In this document: positions 1 through 12,500 of the stretch, piece after piece | Position numbering within the stretch: the first letter of the stretch is position 1 | Layout: each line of letters opens with the position of its first letter | From: Dromaius novaehollandiae | Taxonomy: Eukaryota > Chordata > Aves > Casuariiformes > Dromaiidae | NCBI RefSeq assembly: GCF_036370855.1 | Contig: NC_088098.1 | Coordinates: 35,281,981 to 35,345,980 of the forward strand | Length of the DNA stretch: 64,000 nt | Direction of reading: 5' to 3' | Notes under the pieces: model-generated | Databases searched by the model: none | Seen by the model: the letters and a program-made list of their open reading frames with translations, nothing else | What the model was told of the DNA's origin: nothing | Translations under genes and position numbers: made by a program

Positions 1-1369
1 TTGCTTAACATGCAGCATCCTGAAGCACTGCCAAAATATATATAGATATTACAAAAATGAATTCCAGAGAAAACATTTCAATTAAGGCAATTCTTCATGC
101 TCATGTGCCAAAAAATTAAAAAAGGAAAACTGAAAGTTTAAATTAAAAAAAGAAAGGAGAAAAGAGATCAGTCATGCATCATAAAGTCTGAGTACTGTGA
201 AATAGCCAATGGACTCCACAATTGCTCATCCCATCAAATGGTGTGGTTGTAACTTCTTAAAACCATGATCCCTGTCAGGTAAATACAGCCCAGAAATACA
301 CTTTTGTCTTGAATTTATTCTTCAGAAGAAAGAAATGAATGCTATAAAGGAGAAAGAGGCAAGTTTTCAACAGGAACTCATGCCTCTCTGTTGATTTTGA
401 CAGGGCAGCGCCTCTTTGCTGCAGCTAAAGACCTAGTCCAGAACTATCTGATTTGGAAGATGATTTTAGTGGTGCCCCGGCATTGTAGTTTCAGCCCTTG
501 GTGTGCATACTGGCACTGTTACACTGGTCTCGAGACACTGCGTTTTCTCTAGTCCGCCTCATGCACACCATTCCCAAACGTACCATCACCAGTGGTTTGA
601 CTAGTGTGTGATGGTGCTCTTCAGGATAAGACGAATTACTGAGCTCTGCTACAATCCCACCTCCCCTCCCCTATTTAAATGCATATGCAGTACCCAGGCA
701 AATTGTGGTAAATTGGCGCAATTACCCTATGCATCAAGAAAACACTGTCCTATTCATGAGGAATATCAATTGCCATGTTTCCATGACACCTGGGTTATAT
801 CTATGTATTCTGTAAATGCAAACACATACACGTACCTACATACATGCTTGCATTTTAACACATTGTATAACTTTTCGTCTTAACTATTGGTGTTGGAAGG
901 CTAATCATTCCACGCTGGCCATCAAGCTACTACACGGTTATCATGCTAATCAAAGCCTGCTTTGAAATGCTGTTTAGTTTCATTACCATCACAAAGGAGC
1001 AGCTAAAGGACATCTAAGGCAGGCTGGGGGGGGCAGTGTATGCCCCGAGACACTATAATCTATTTGAACAGCCATGTTTATTGGAAACAAGAGGGGACAT
1101 TGTCTAGCATAAGCTGGTATCAATCTCAGAATGGATTCCGTTCCTTGTTATTAATGTGCAGGCAGCCGGGCAGGGAAGAATGAGCTCTGCGGAGAGACAG
1201 GCATCTCCTCACTAAGCGGGGAAAGGCTTCCTAGCCCCCACACATGCCAGATGCACTCTCACAATCTATGCAGGACTGATTTTTCCCAGCCTAGGACAGG
1301 AAGTCATAACGTTTCAATGTCCAAATCATCCTTTGTTGTTTTGAGAAGTTTTGTGCCTTTTTGTATACA

Positions 1370-1465
1370 CAGATTGTAACCTCTTTGGGTTAGAGATCTT
1401 GCCAGAGGGGACACTCCATCCACTAGATCAAGAGCCTCTATTATAAAATAAATAATTAATAGTGC
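1370..1465 (+). repeat. Possible ancient sauropsid SINE/LINE 3' tail
   Basis: The stretch starting GATTGTAACCTCTTTGGG and ending in an AT-rich tail (ATAAAATAAATAATTAATAG) resembles the common 3' tail of old reptile/bird retroposons (GATTGTAAGCTCTTTGGGG, then later an AATAATAAT tail). The match is from memory and partial. Confidence 0.4.
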
Positions 1466-2149
1466 CTGTCTAACTATGCTTTGCTAGCCCCTGTGTAGGT
1501 GTGAATGTTTTAAACTGTCTTACTGCATCGTGCTCTCTTATTTTTTATAAAAGAAACACACCCTTTCTCTTTAGAACAAGCTTGTCTGGATAGCTTGCTG
1601 GATTATTCTGTTTTGAGTTGGGCTTAGAAAACTAAAACTGAACATACATTTCGAGGAATTAAATCAGGTGGCCACAATTACAGTTGTGCAATAGATCATA
1701 CATGTGAAGGCTATAAACTCTTTTGAAGTTGTAGAACTACTGGAAAGGACAACATAGGCAATGATCTATATGACTTTGATGGAGCAAGTATAGCCACACG
1801 CAAGATTGCCAGGCTCCCTTATTTTGACTTGAAAGCTCCTTATGGAGCCACAGTTGCGCATACTCATTGTAAAGGCTGGAGGATGTTTTTCATTATACTT
1901 GTACTTGCACTGTTAAGCAGACAAGAGTTTCCTGTTATGGCAGTTGGACTGAAGAAGTACTTACGCATGCAAATAAATATAAAAAATACCACAACCACAA
2001 AACAGATCCTCTTCCTTGATTTCCTATTAAAAATATCAGTATACTAGCTCATAAGGAATCAAATGCATGCTCAAGGCTGGACGTTTAAAATAAAAAGCAG
2101 GCACGTTTTCTTCTGCGGAGTTCTGAACAATTACAAAGCGTAGCTGCTG

Positions 2150-2415
2150 GGCTGTGGTCACATCAGATCTCATAAGCTAAATGAGTTTTGATTAGGTCAA
2201 TACTGGTTGGAAAGATATAGCAAGTGCATCAGAAAGGAAATGGTTCATCAGGAGAGAGCAGACTCCCTCTCATATCAGCCCTAAACCAGTATTTGAAAGG
2301 GCACTATGCCACTGCAAGTCTTCACGTTGACATAGACAGCTAAAATCCACATGGCTTTCCACAGGAGTGATGGTATTAAAACTGTCATGGCTATATTTCG
2401 TCATCTGCCCGTCTT
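2150..2415 (+). repeat. Ancient 5S-rRNA-derived SINE relic
   Basis: From about 2163 the sequence resembles the 5S rRNA internal promoter: CAGATCTCATAAGCTAA compares with CTGATCTCGGAAGCTAA of 5S rRNA, and GGTCAATACTGGTTGGAAAG with GGTTAGTACTTGGATGGGAG. The following 200 bp resemble the body of SINE3-type elements (AACCAGTATT, GGGCACTATGCC, then ATCCACATGGCTTTCCACA near 2344). It is heavily diverged and so old. Confidence 0.5.
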
Positions 2416-5400
2416 AAAGGGATTGCTGAACGTCATTCCTTATTTCAGTCTTTTCTTTCTGTAGTATTACTATACAAACAGCTACCAAATTTCTTTGAGG
2501 AGATGACTAGATTTCCATGACCAGTGTAGTGGCTTTTCTGTAGTTTTTGGTGGGTTGGCTGACTATAAAACCTCATGATTGAGAGCAAGGTCTACACAGG
2601 AGAATTGACTTTGCGTAACTGCAATGTAAACAAAGGAAAGAGCAGCAGCCTAAAGCATCCGAACACCAGAATGAAACCACACCTCAAAGCCTGTGTGGCT
2701 GTCCTCTCTTTTCCAGGCATTCCTCTTCTTTTTGGTTATCCAGCATCAGTTTCAAACCTTTTCTCTGATGTATATCAAAGCAGGCAAGGGAAGCTGATGA
2801 TAATTCTTATAAAACAGGTAGTGCCTGTGCATCTTCTTGTCCATATGTAAATGGACTGAAACAGTTCAAGCTGAAATGGCTGTCAAAAAAGTGAGAGATT
2901 CTGGTTCCTGGTGACTCCATGACCAGACAAGTATTCAAATACTTTGGTTGAGCTTCTCATTCAGGATGTGCTCTGTAATACCCATCTATCTACACCCATT
3001 CTATCTTTCACGTATGAATTAATTGATTGGGGTTCTGCTAGTCCAAAAATTATTTGCTAGTCCAGTGACTGTACTTGAAACTGCAATATTACTTTTGGAA
3101 CACAGAAACTACATTCCTGCAGACAGAGAATTATAATTTATATTAAAACAAGTATAAAAAAGAACCATAGAAAACTTCCATAGAGCTCAGTCTCCACTGG
3201 GTTTCTTTGTCTAAGAAATATAATTTATGCTAGCTCAGGAAACTTGAACTATTTTGTAGTAAAAACAGGAGACAGCATATGGACAGGTCATTCACGTACA
3301 GTGATTAGCAGTGAAATTAAGTTTGGGATTTAGGAAAACATCTGATATACTGCATGCCATTTAGATAACTGTCTGCTATACAGGTATGATTTAATGTTTA
3401 ATACGAAGCTAGAATGGAGAAACAGAATTTAAAATGGCCACCTCAGCTGGAAGCCCCACAGTAACAATATCACTGAAATTACGTTTCAGTTGGTGCATTT
3501 TTGCACCTATTTATAGGGCCCCATCACTCTCGTGACTGAGAAGTCCAATGGACTGGAAACAAGTTGTCATCACTTCCAGTCATCTCTGAATGGTAAACAG
3601 TTCAAATTATAAATTTTTTGCCATAAAATTGTCTGCTGCTAATTGCTCTTTTGCATGTAATTATCAGTGTGGATTTAATAAGTATGGAAACACTACTACA
3701 TGCCAAAAAGTAAAAATAAGACTAGAGAAAAAGCGGACTTAAAGAATGTCTGGCAGACAAACTCTTTAATTAGTCCTGGAAGACTATTCTGGCTGACATT
3801 TCTCTCAGTGAGCATCTCTGGCAAAGAGATGGGTTTTTATAATACTTCAAGTCAAATCAGTAAAACATTTGCTTCTATAGCTAGAAAGACTTTGGCCTTT
3901 GCCTCCAGGCTATGCATTTGAAAAAGAACATGGATACAGGTGAGATACATGTTGAGAAAGACATAGAAGAACTTACGATATTTTAAGAGTAGTAACTCCT
4001 AGTAAAGTACCGATGCAAATTATAGACAGGCAAAATTTAGGAGGGTTTTGAATTGTCATTAGGCTTTTAGGAGTAGCTCTAACTTTTGGTCTGTTTGCAT
4101 GATCTGTTTCTTAAACAGCTACATGTTTTATGTTGCAGCTAAAACATGGGAGACAGAGATGCAGAAACTGAATTCTGCTCTCAAGGTTTTTTACTCATTT
4201 CTGATTAGGTAAAAAGACCAAGATGAACAAAAAATTTTGCAATGATACTTTCTGCCTAGTGTCAAAAGGCAATGAAAGTTGAAATATCATTTAAACTTCC
4301 CACCTGTGGCCACAATCTTTAGATAACATTGATCGGAATATAATCAGACACCTCAGATGAGTCTACACAGAAACATAATAAGGGTCCCAAATCTGGATGC
4401 CTCGTAGTTAATGGTTAAACTACCGTTAGCCACAGTGAGAGAAAAATCCTAGCCCGCATATTCTCCTGAACTATCGGAGAAGATTTAGTGGAAGATAGAA
4501 TTGATATTTTCCCCTCTTGGTTTTCACTACATTTCTCTAAAGGAAAAACATCCAGATTTAGGACTGTTAAGCAGGGTAATGACCTGTTGCACAAGATTAA
4601 AGAATAAATTATTACCGAGAGAGAATGAAATAGAATGCAAATCTGAAATGTATTTTCTTGAGTGGAAAAAAACAGACTTCTTGCTTTAATTTCCTTAGTT
4701 GCTGGTTTTAGCTGGCATTTAATGATTCTATGCAGACCTGAAAATGCCTTTCTAATGTTCATGAAGAATACTGAAACAAAATTAACCAAGTCTGACTAAG
4801 CAAAAAGCTGGTACTAAAAGCTGTAGGTGGGAAGTAGCATTACAAGCTTCCTTTTGCTATTTCTGGCCAAATTCCTCAATGTAAATCTGTTGCCCAAAGG
4901 GGAACAGCCTAAAGAATTAATGAGTTTTTGTTCCACGTCTGCTCCAGTCTGTACTATATCTTTTACTCTCTAGGGGTTAGAAGAGTGGCAATTATGATGA
5001 GATGTCTTGCATGTGATATACCAGTGTACCAGGAACTCTGACACCAAGTCCGTGATAGCAGAGATGGTGACAGAATTGAACCACTGTATTCAGTGAACAC
5101 ACCGAGCCATGTATTCACTTCTTTTGGATTTGAATCCCTACTCTAGATGCAAAAGAGGCCATACCGTACTGTGAACACACTGAGCCTTCTACACCTTCAT
5201 ACTTGGCTGTACTAGGAGAATCAGACAGCAACAACGCACTTCAGTACCTTCGCATTTGGCCAAATGAAGTCTGAAGGCATTCTGGTACACTCTAGTTATG
5301 TCAGCAAGATTTTTTTGACATAGTTGTTTAGGCAGAGGTTTGCTTGCTACCATTAGAGAGGAATGTCTCAGTCTGGGAGCTGTTGTTGAAGCTCATGTAT

Positions 5401-7973
5401 GAAATTGAAGTGAGACTTCCGTATTACTCCTTTTTGCAGGCTCATTATGAATTGCTCTAAAACATCATTACAGCAGCTCTGAAATGAAGATAACAACACC
5501 AGGGTGGATTTGATGCCTATTTTCCCTGAAAGATTTCCGCATTCCATCTGTGACTGATTTTATGATAAGATAACTCTCTGGAGGGCATAGCTCTATTTTT
5601 CAGAAGATTCTTTTTCTTTCTGAACTAGAACAGGAGAAGAATAAACCCTGGCTGATTGGATCGCCTTAACGGTGCATTTCTTCAGGACTTCTGCATCAGA
5701 GCAAATTAGATCACTCTGCACTGATGTGATGTATAATTTCCATGTCTTCTGTGCCATCAGTTCCTTGGGTTTGGTTTGAAGGGATAAGAATAAAGCTGCA
5801 GCATTTGAGTGAAATTGTTTTTATTATTGGAATCACAAGATTTTTTATGGGCAAGAGAAAAACTACCACAACTGGCACACACTGTGATTCAACTTTACAT
5901 ACTGGGAACCTTACCTCTGTCAGCATCAATTGGACTTGAAATACATCCATTGCGATGAGTCTTCATTTTTATGTAGCCCTACTAGCAAAATGAAACTATT
6001 TCCTGTTTGTAATTCAGTGCACACTGGTTTTATTATTTCCTTTAAGTCTTCCCCATGTTTAAATCAGTGCTTATTAAACCTTCTTTCAACATTTCCTTTC
6101 TAAATATGTCTTGGTGCATCAGGTGAACACAGCTAAATTAAAGACTGGATCTGCTGCTTGAAAATATTCACTGATGGCAACTAATGAAAAAGTAATGGCA
6201 GCTGAAACAATAACTGCCTACAACAATCTGATTTCAGCTATTGTTGAACTTGTTGATCATCACTGAAAAATGAAATATGCACTGTAATGGAATATCACTC
6301 TCACTGCATCTTCCATCATCATATTATAGGTTATGATTGCTGCATTTTTCTGCCTCTACTGTAAAAGGTGACTCTTTGGAAGAAAGAGGAGCTGACTGCC
6401 TCCATTAGTTCTTGCTATCATTCAGTACTTATGTCCATATTCATTTCTTCTGCAGTTTGTTTGCATTCCCTAATCACCGGAAATACTCTGATAACTCTTA
6501 TACAATTTGATGTCCTTTCTCTAGCCCAGCCAGAGAATAGTTTTTTGCTGAGCATCTATTTTGCTCCCAGTCCTAGAAGTTTAGTCATTATTCTTCAGGC
6601 ATTTATATGAAACATAACTTGAGATGGCGCTTAAGATGACATGTGAATGGAGATAATTCTAAAAATTAATTTTAAACCTCTTGCATTAGATTTTCTTGAG
6701 ACTTACTGGTAAACAAAACACATATTCATGAGATAGCAAGTTTGGCGGATTTCAATTAGAAATAACTGTGCATGTACACCAAGACTGAGGGGTCTAACAA
6801 CATATCAAATTGAATTAGTAGGTTCCATTTTGAATCATCGCCTGATAATGTTTACATAGAAATTTTACTCCCTGATGGAAAAAAGACAAAAAGCTGAGGC
6901 TTACCTGACTCTATATGCCACCAATTGTAAGTGCCAAAGAAGAGGTAGTAGCTTAGGTAAATGATCTTGGGATGTCAAAACCAAAAGTGTCACTATGCAA
7001 GCAACACTTACGGATTGACCTGTTCATATTAATTTGTCGAAAATGGTGGTGTATATTCAGCTGTTATTCCTTCATCTTTTTGTCAATGGCTCAGCTTTTT
7101 CCTATTTAAAAATTTCCAAGCCATGCAGATGTATTTCTAATGGCTAATCCTCTAAAGTAAAAACTGTGAGTGTAGATAATTTTACAATTTATTACTGCTG
7201 AATGTCACTGAGCTTATCTACATGAATTATTCTGGAATATGACCTGCACAAAGTTAAAGAACTGTAGTTCTCATCAAGTATCTCTCTATAAGAATATTAT
7301 TCTACATTAAGAATATCCGCATTAAAGCCTTCTGCAAATATTTTAGAAAAGATATGCTGGGAAACACCTCCATGCACAAACCTTACTTTCCAAAAGTAGC
7401 CAGTGTTCTCACTTTCTTATTGTTCTTATAATACATTTTACATACATGAAGAATACTGAATTGGTATTTGACATAAAGACTAGGTAACAACAATGTCATT
7501 AAAAGGGGGAAGGAGTAAAGTAGTTAAAATAGGTGCCCATGAAACCCAGTTCAGTTTCTAAGCATTCAAAGGAGCAAGTTTGCTCTTAATTATCTACCTG
7601 GACATCCAGGAGGTTGCTAATAAAAGAGAATCAAATGGACCTAATGCTGCATTCAATCAGTCCTCGCAGTTCTGGAAATGTATTCCCCATCCTAGGCTCA
7701 ACTTGGTTTTGCAAACGTGTCAGTTAGGGTTTTACCCTGCCTGATGCTGAAAATGACACTGAAATTGTTTAGTGCCACTCAGGCTCAGAACTTTGCAGAA
7801 CTGCGCCCTCACTAAGAAAATTGAAAAAATGATTTTTTTCCTGGTTTCTGAAGTGTGTAAAATAAACACAGTAGTTAAAGAAAGATTACTGAGTCTCAGG
7901 TCTTATATAGTGAACACTGATACAAATTTTCTCCCTGCTTGGTATACCTGCACTATACCACAATACCTTGTTC

Positions 7974-8063
7974 CAGCAAAGTACGCAAGCATATGCTTAA
8001 CTGGAGGCTATAAGAATAATCTGATTGGTTTAAAATTAAGCGATGTGCTTAAGTGCTTTGCTG
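7974..8063. repeat. Ancient palindromic repeat, 90 bp
   Basis: The outer arms are CAGCAAAG at 7974-7981 and CTTTGCTG at 8056-8063, perfect inverted copies. Inside, GCAAGCATATGCTTAA on the left mirrors TTAAGCGATGTGCTTAAG on the right with few differences. This matches the pattern of palindromic GCTTAAGTGCTTTGCTG repeats I recall from turtle and bird genomes. Confidence 0.55.
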
Positions 8064-9550
8064 TATTTAAGCCAGCCTTGAATAAAACAAGATGGCTCAC
8101 AAATCCCAATTACACAATTCACCATTCTCCCACAAGTATGAAATACCATGGATCACTGCCAATCTGCTTTAATTGCCCTGCAGGTACTGCACTACTGCAC
8201 TACTAGATCAGTCATCACAAAGAAATGTAATTTTGGAGTTGGCTTCTTGAAACAAGAACTCTTTGCTTCAGTTTGTGGACAAATAGTTCTGAACAGAAAA
8301 AAACGACTCCCATAGGTATTCCTGCCCTTCTAGTAACGTCCTGATCTTGAACTTTTACTAAAATTGGATATTTCCATTGCAATAAAATAGCTACATTTAC
8401 AAGCTGACCTTGCAGTATGTATGCACTTTTCCTCCAAGATGGTATCACAGCTTCTCAGCTAGACGCCTGAGACTCTACACTAAGAGATAATGAAAGTTCT
8501 CTCAGCTGCTGATGCCGTGTAAATTTAACACAATACAGATCTCAAGTTGTGTCTTGGCCTTTGCTGGATTCTCAGGATGACATTGTGAACACCATGTAAA
8601 AAAGTAGAGGGAAAGAGATACCATAGCAAGAAATGGGAGCAACATGAGGAAAGACACTGAGAGCAGTGAGCATCTGTGGTTTATTCACAACAGCAAATGT
8701 GGAACCAAAAGCATCACGTACCTCAAAAAACAGATTTCAGCCACATACAACGCAAGTGAGGAGAGCAGCTTATGGTAGGTGGTTCTAGATGTTTTCCTTT
8801 GCTTCTTAGCAGGACAGGCTTAGATGGAGGGTGCAGGGGACACTAATTCCTTCTTTCACAAGGGTTCTGTCTTTGCATCACACTTTCACAACTGTGCGAG
8901 TAAGCAGGGACTGCAAAATTGCAGCATCCCTCCCTCCATGTCCGTGGTGGCTGCAGACACTGCCGTTATTCACATCAAATACATTCACATCAGAAAACAA
9001 AGGGACTGCAAAATGCCACTGTAACAGCCTTTTTACACTGAGAATGCACTGGCATAAATGACAGCAGGTACAAGACAGTGAAGAAACAAGCTTATTTCCT
9101 TCTATTGCCAAAGAAAGCGCTGCCACCAGAAATATTTTAAGAATAGAGTTTGAGGACATTTGTACAAATCACTGCAAGACAAAATCATCTTTATCTTGTG
9201 ATATGCGAGCAGACAATTGTCTCTATATCTCATCCTTCCAAACGACATTGCTTTTACAATATATTAATTTCAGATTCTCTGAAGAACTGGTTGGTAACAT
9301 AAAAATCTTACAGAAATGTCTAATTTTGGCATTACTGCATGATAGCAGAATAAAGTCCTGATCTTGTATCATTCTAGCTGAATACAGAGATAAAATTATG
9401 CCCTTAAACTGGCACTACCACAGAAGTGATAAAAAATTAAATATCAAACAGGTTGCCTTGACTGTGATAGGCAGGGGATGTTGTTTCTGACAAAAATAAC
9501 AGGGCTCAACATTTCAATGCATGAAAAGACTGAAAAGTTTTGTAGAACTG

Positions 9551-9573
9551 TTTTTTTTTTTTTTTTTTTTTTT
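9551..9573 (+). repeat. Poly(T) run, 23 nt
   Basis: Uninterrupted T23. No retroposon body is recognisable on either side. Confidence 0.9.
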
Positions 9574-12500
9574 GAAATGACATTCCTCTGTATCAAACTA
9601 TAGCAGCATGGGTTGACTTTTTTGATAGAAGTTATTAAAAAATGCATTCTCTCAGTGAGAACTATTGGCATCATTAACTCCCAGAGAGATAATGAAACAA
9701 CAGGAGGTATTTCTAACACTGTTTCGAAATTTAAACATCTTCTTTTCGATATATGTCTTTCTAACTGGCATGTAATTATTTCAGAAGTAGTATAACTATT
9801 GCAGATGTTTTCTTTAAGAGCCTCTTACTGCTTGAATAATGCATATGAGATATATAAGATTCTTGGCTAGCATTCTTGCTTCTTTTGATACTGTTTTGTG
9901 TTTGCCATTCATATACATAAATTCACAAATGAGCCACCAATACTTGACAGCCCTATTCAATTTTATACATATTCTTTATGAATAGAACAGAAATTGTACA
10001 TACCTGGAAGGTTTAAGAATTCTAACAGTGGCTCTGACAAGTTCAAACATACACAGTCTAGTATTTGTCCTAACCTTAGATTATATCCTACTCTTATAAT
10101 GTACGGCTGCTAATCCTAGAGCAATATGAATAGCCTTTTAAAATGCATTTAAAAAACTTTCACATCTATGTGTCTGTGTTAACTTATTTTAACACACAAA
10201 CATGTAGTTACTTAATTATATCAAAAAGCAAAATCATTTTGAAATGCACCAGGCCCCAAGGTTCAATAGGTTATGGTCAGAATATTTACATTTTAAAATA
10301 ACTCTTGTTTCTGTTCAAGTGGTGGCTGACCTCCACAAAGCCCTTCAGTGTGGAGCTGAAGGGACCATTGTCTCTTTTGTGGTACCAGAACCTATTTGCA
10401 GGCCAGTCAGAAAACTTAAAGACTCTAGAGACTCCACCCCTGCGGCAGCATTGCCTCCAGTAAAAAAAAAAAAAAAACTTGTTCTTGACTCAGATGAGCT
10501 AGGCTGAGTTACCCAAGTCTGGGTAAAACCCTAACAAGGACAAGGAATTACGCAGCTTTCTCACAAGCTAGCAGATTAATGTGCTCTGGGGGTTAGTTCT
10601 TAACAGCCACCCTTTTAAGGTTTAAATTCAAAGCATCCTATGATTAAAGATTCTGAAGGAAGAAGTGGCAGTTTTGTGGGTGGAAATGGCAAAAGTAGTC
10701 TTACAGCAATTTTTCAGCCTGTTACAGTGCTGTGTCATTGTTCTCTTTGCAAAAATAAGTAACAAAAGGAGACTACATAGATGACTTTTAATCAGTACTG
10801 AACTCAGTACTGCTCTGACAAGATTGTGTGGGTAATAACCATTTCCTATGCATTATATATACTTCTTCAGTTAGGCAAGAAAATCAAAGAAATTTTGAGT
10901 TGATCAGAAGTAGAGGCTCTCAGTCTCAGAAGAGCATCTAATGAAGACTGGCAAGTGTGTGTTTCTGTTCGGTGGGACCTGAACAGTACAGATATTACAT
11001 GTCAGGTCTAAGAATTGATGTGAACTGTGTATGGAAGCTCTTGGAGTTTTATCTGCAGAGTGTGTATGGAAATCAGAGGATGTTTTTAGATTCTTCTGAT
11101 GTGAGAATTTGGATGACAGCATATAATGAATTACTACTATTAATCAGAGTTTATTTCTCAAATAGAAAATGTAAAAGAAAAGAATACCTAATATATTAAG
11201 AGGCTTTCCAGCTCTAGCACATGAATTAAAGGCTAACACAGCCCTTTAGTGAAACGTCCACGGAGCATGAAAAAGCCCCAAATATGAGTCAGTTTGTGGC
11301 AGCCAACAGAACCACATCCTGACAGGCAGTGGACAACGTGCGCTGTCTGAGTGATGTAGGCTGGCAAGTGGCATCATCTGCTCCAAGAGTAGAGTGTCAC
11401 TGAGTCACTTCACCTTAGATGATCCTCTGGATGAGTCAATTTTGCTCCAAGAAGCCAGACTCTGCAAAGGTTACGCTGTGTTCCATACACTTATGCATTC
11501 CTATTCAGTTTTAGCCCTCTATATTCACCCTGATTCGTGAAGGAATATTTTATATGCTGTCATTTTTACTGACTGTTACCGATAGCCTGCTACATTAGAT
11601 AGATAGTACAGTCTATTGTCCTGAAATGAAGCAGTCTTAAGCAAGAATCAACACAATAACACCCATGCGCTGCAATGCTACAAAATTAATCAGATTAGCT
11701 CTTACATCAGCTTTGAAAAACATTGGCTTATATTGTAATTAGCCAATGTATTAACATAGAAATTTCTAAATTATCGATATGATCAAGGCTCTCCTGATTT
11801 GTGGGATCCAGAATAAATAGAATTCAAAGCACAGTTATCTCTGGTTCTAGTAAGGCTGAATAGCTGAAGGCTGAAAAAAGAATATTGTGCTTATACTGCT
11901 TCTGAAACACAAACAGATTTGTTCAGCCTCTGAAGTTCTAATTAAACAGACACCTGTAAGCTTACTTGAGGCAAGCGTCTCTAGTACAAGAGTTGCTGAG
12001 GCTGTTGTATGAAGAAAGCTGGGGTGTGCTCATGTAAAGGGAAACATCATCTGCCCTGAAGGAATTTCAAATTTAGAGCTGCGATAAGGAATGAAAGTAC
12101 AAATGGTCAATGAAAAAGAAAAGCACCCTGGCTTGATTTTCAGAAGAGATAGTAATGAAGAAAAAGATTTTTCGTCTGTAAACTGAATCCATTTGACATG
12201 AAAACAGTAAAATGAGAAAAATCTTGGAAAATAGATTTCTGGCTCATATTTCAGACTGGATTTTATTTGAAGGATTCATTTTAATTTTGGGGAGATGCCA
12301 TATATTTGAAAAATTCTGACCATGAATGCTGCAAGTAGCTGTGCAGCATTTAGTAACCAGAACGTAGATGGCTTACTTTGGAAATTGTTATCATTCGCTA
12401 TGGCATGCCATCTAACTTTAAAAATAAGGAAAATGGAAAATAAGGGAAATAAAAAACTCTAAGCAGATCAATGTTATGGTTAAGATTTCAAAGTCAAGAA

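Noticed and set aside
7772..8206. 144-codon open frame
   Set aside because: It runs across the palindromic repeat at 7974-8063 and shows no domain, so a chance frame is the simplest reading.
10244..10507. 87-codon open frame with a lysine run
   Set aside because: The lysines come from an A15 homopolymer; no family resemblance, no splice context.
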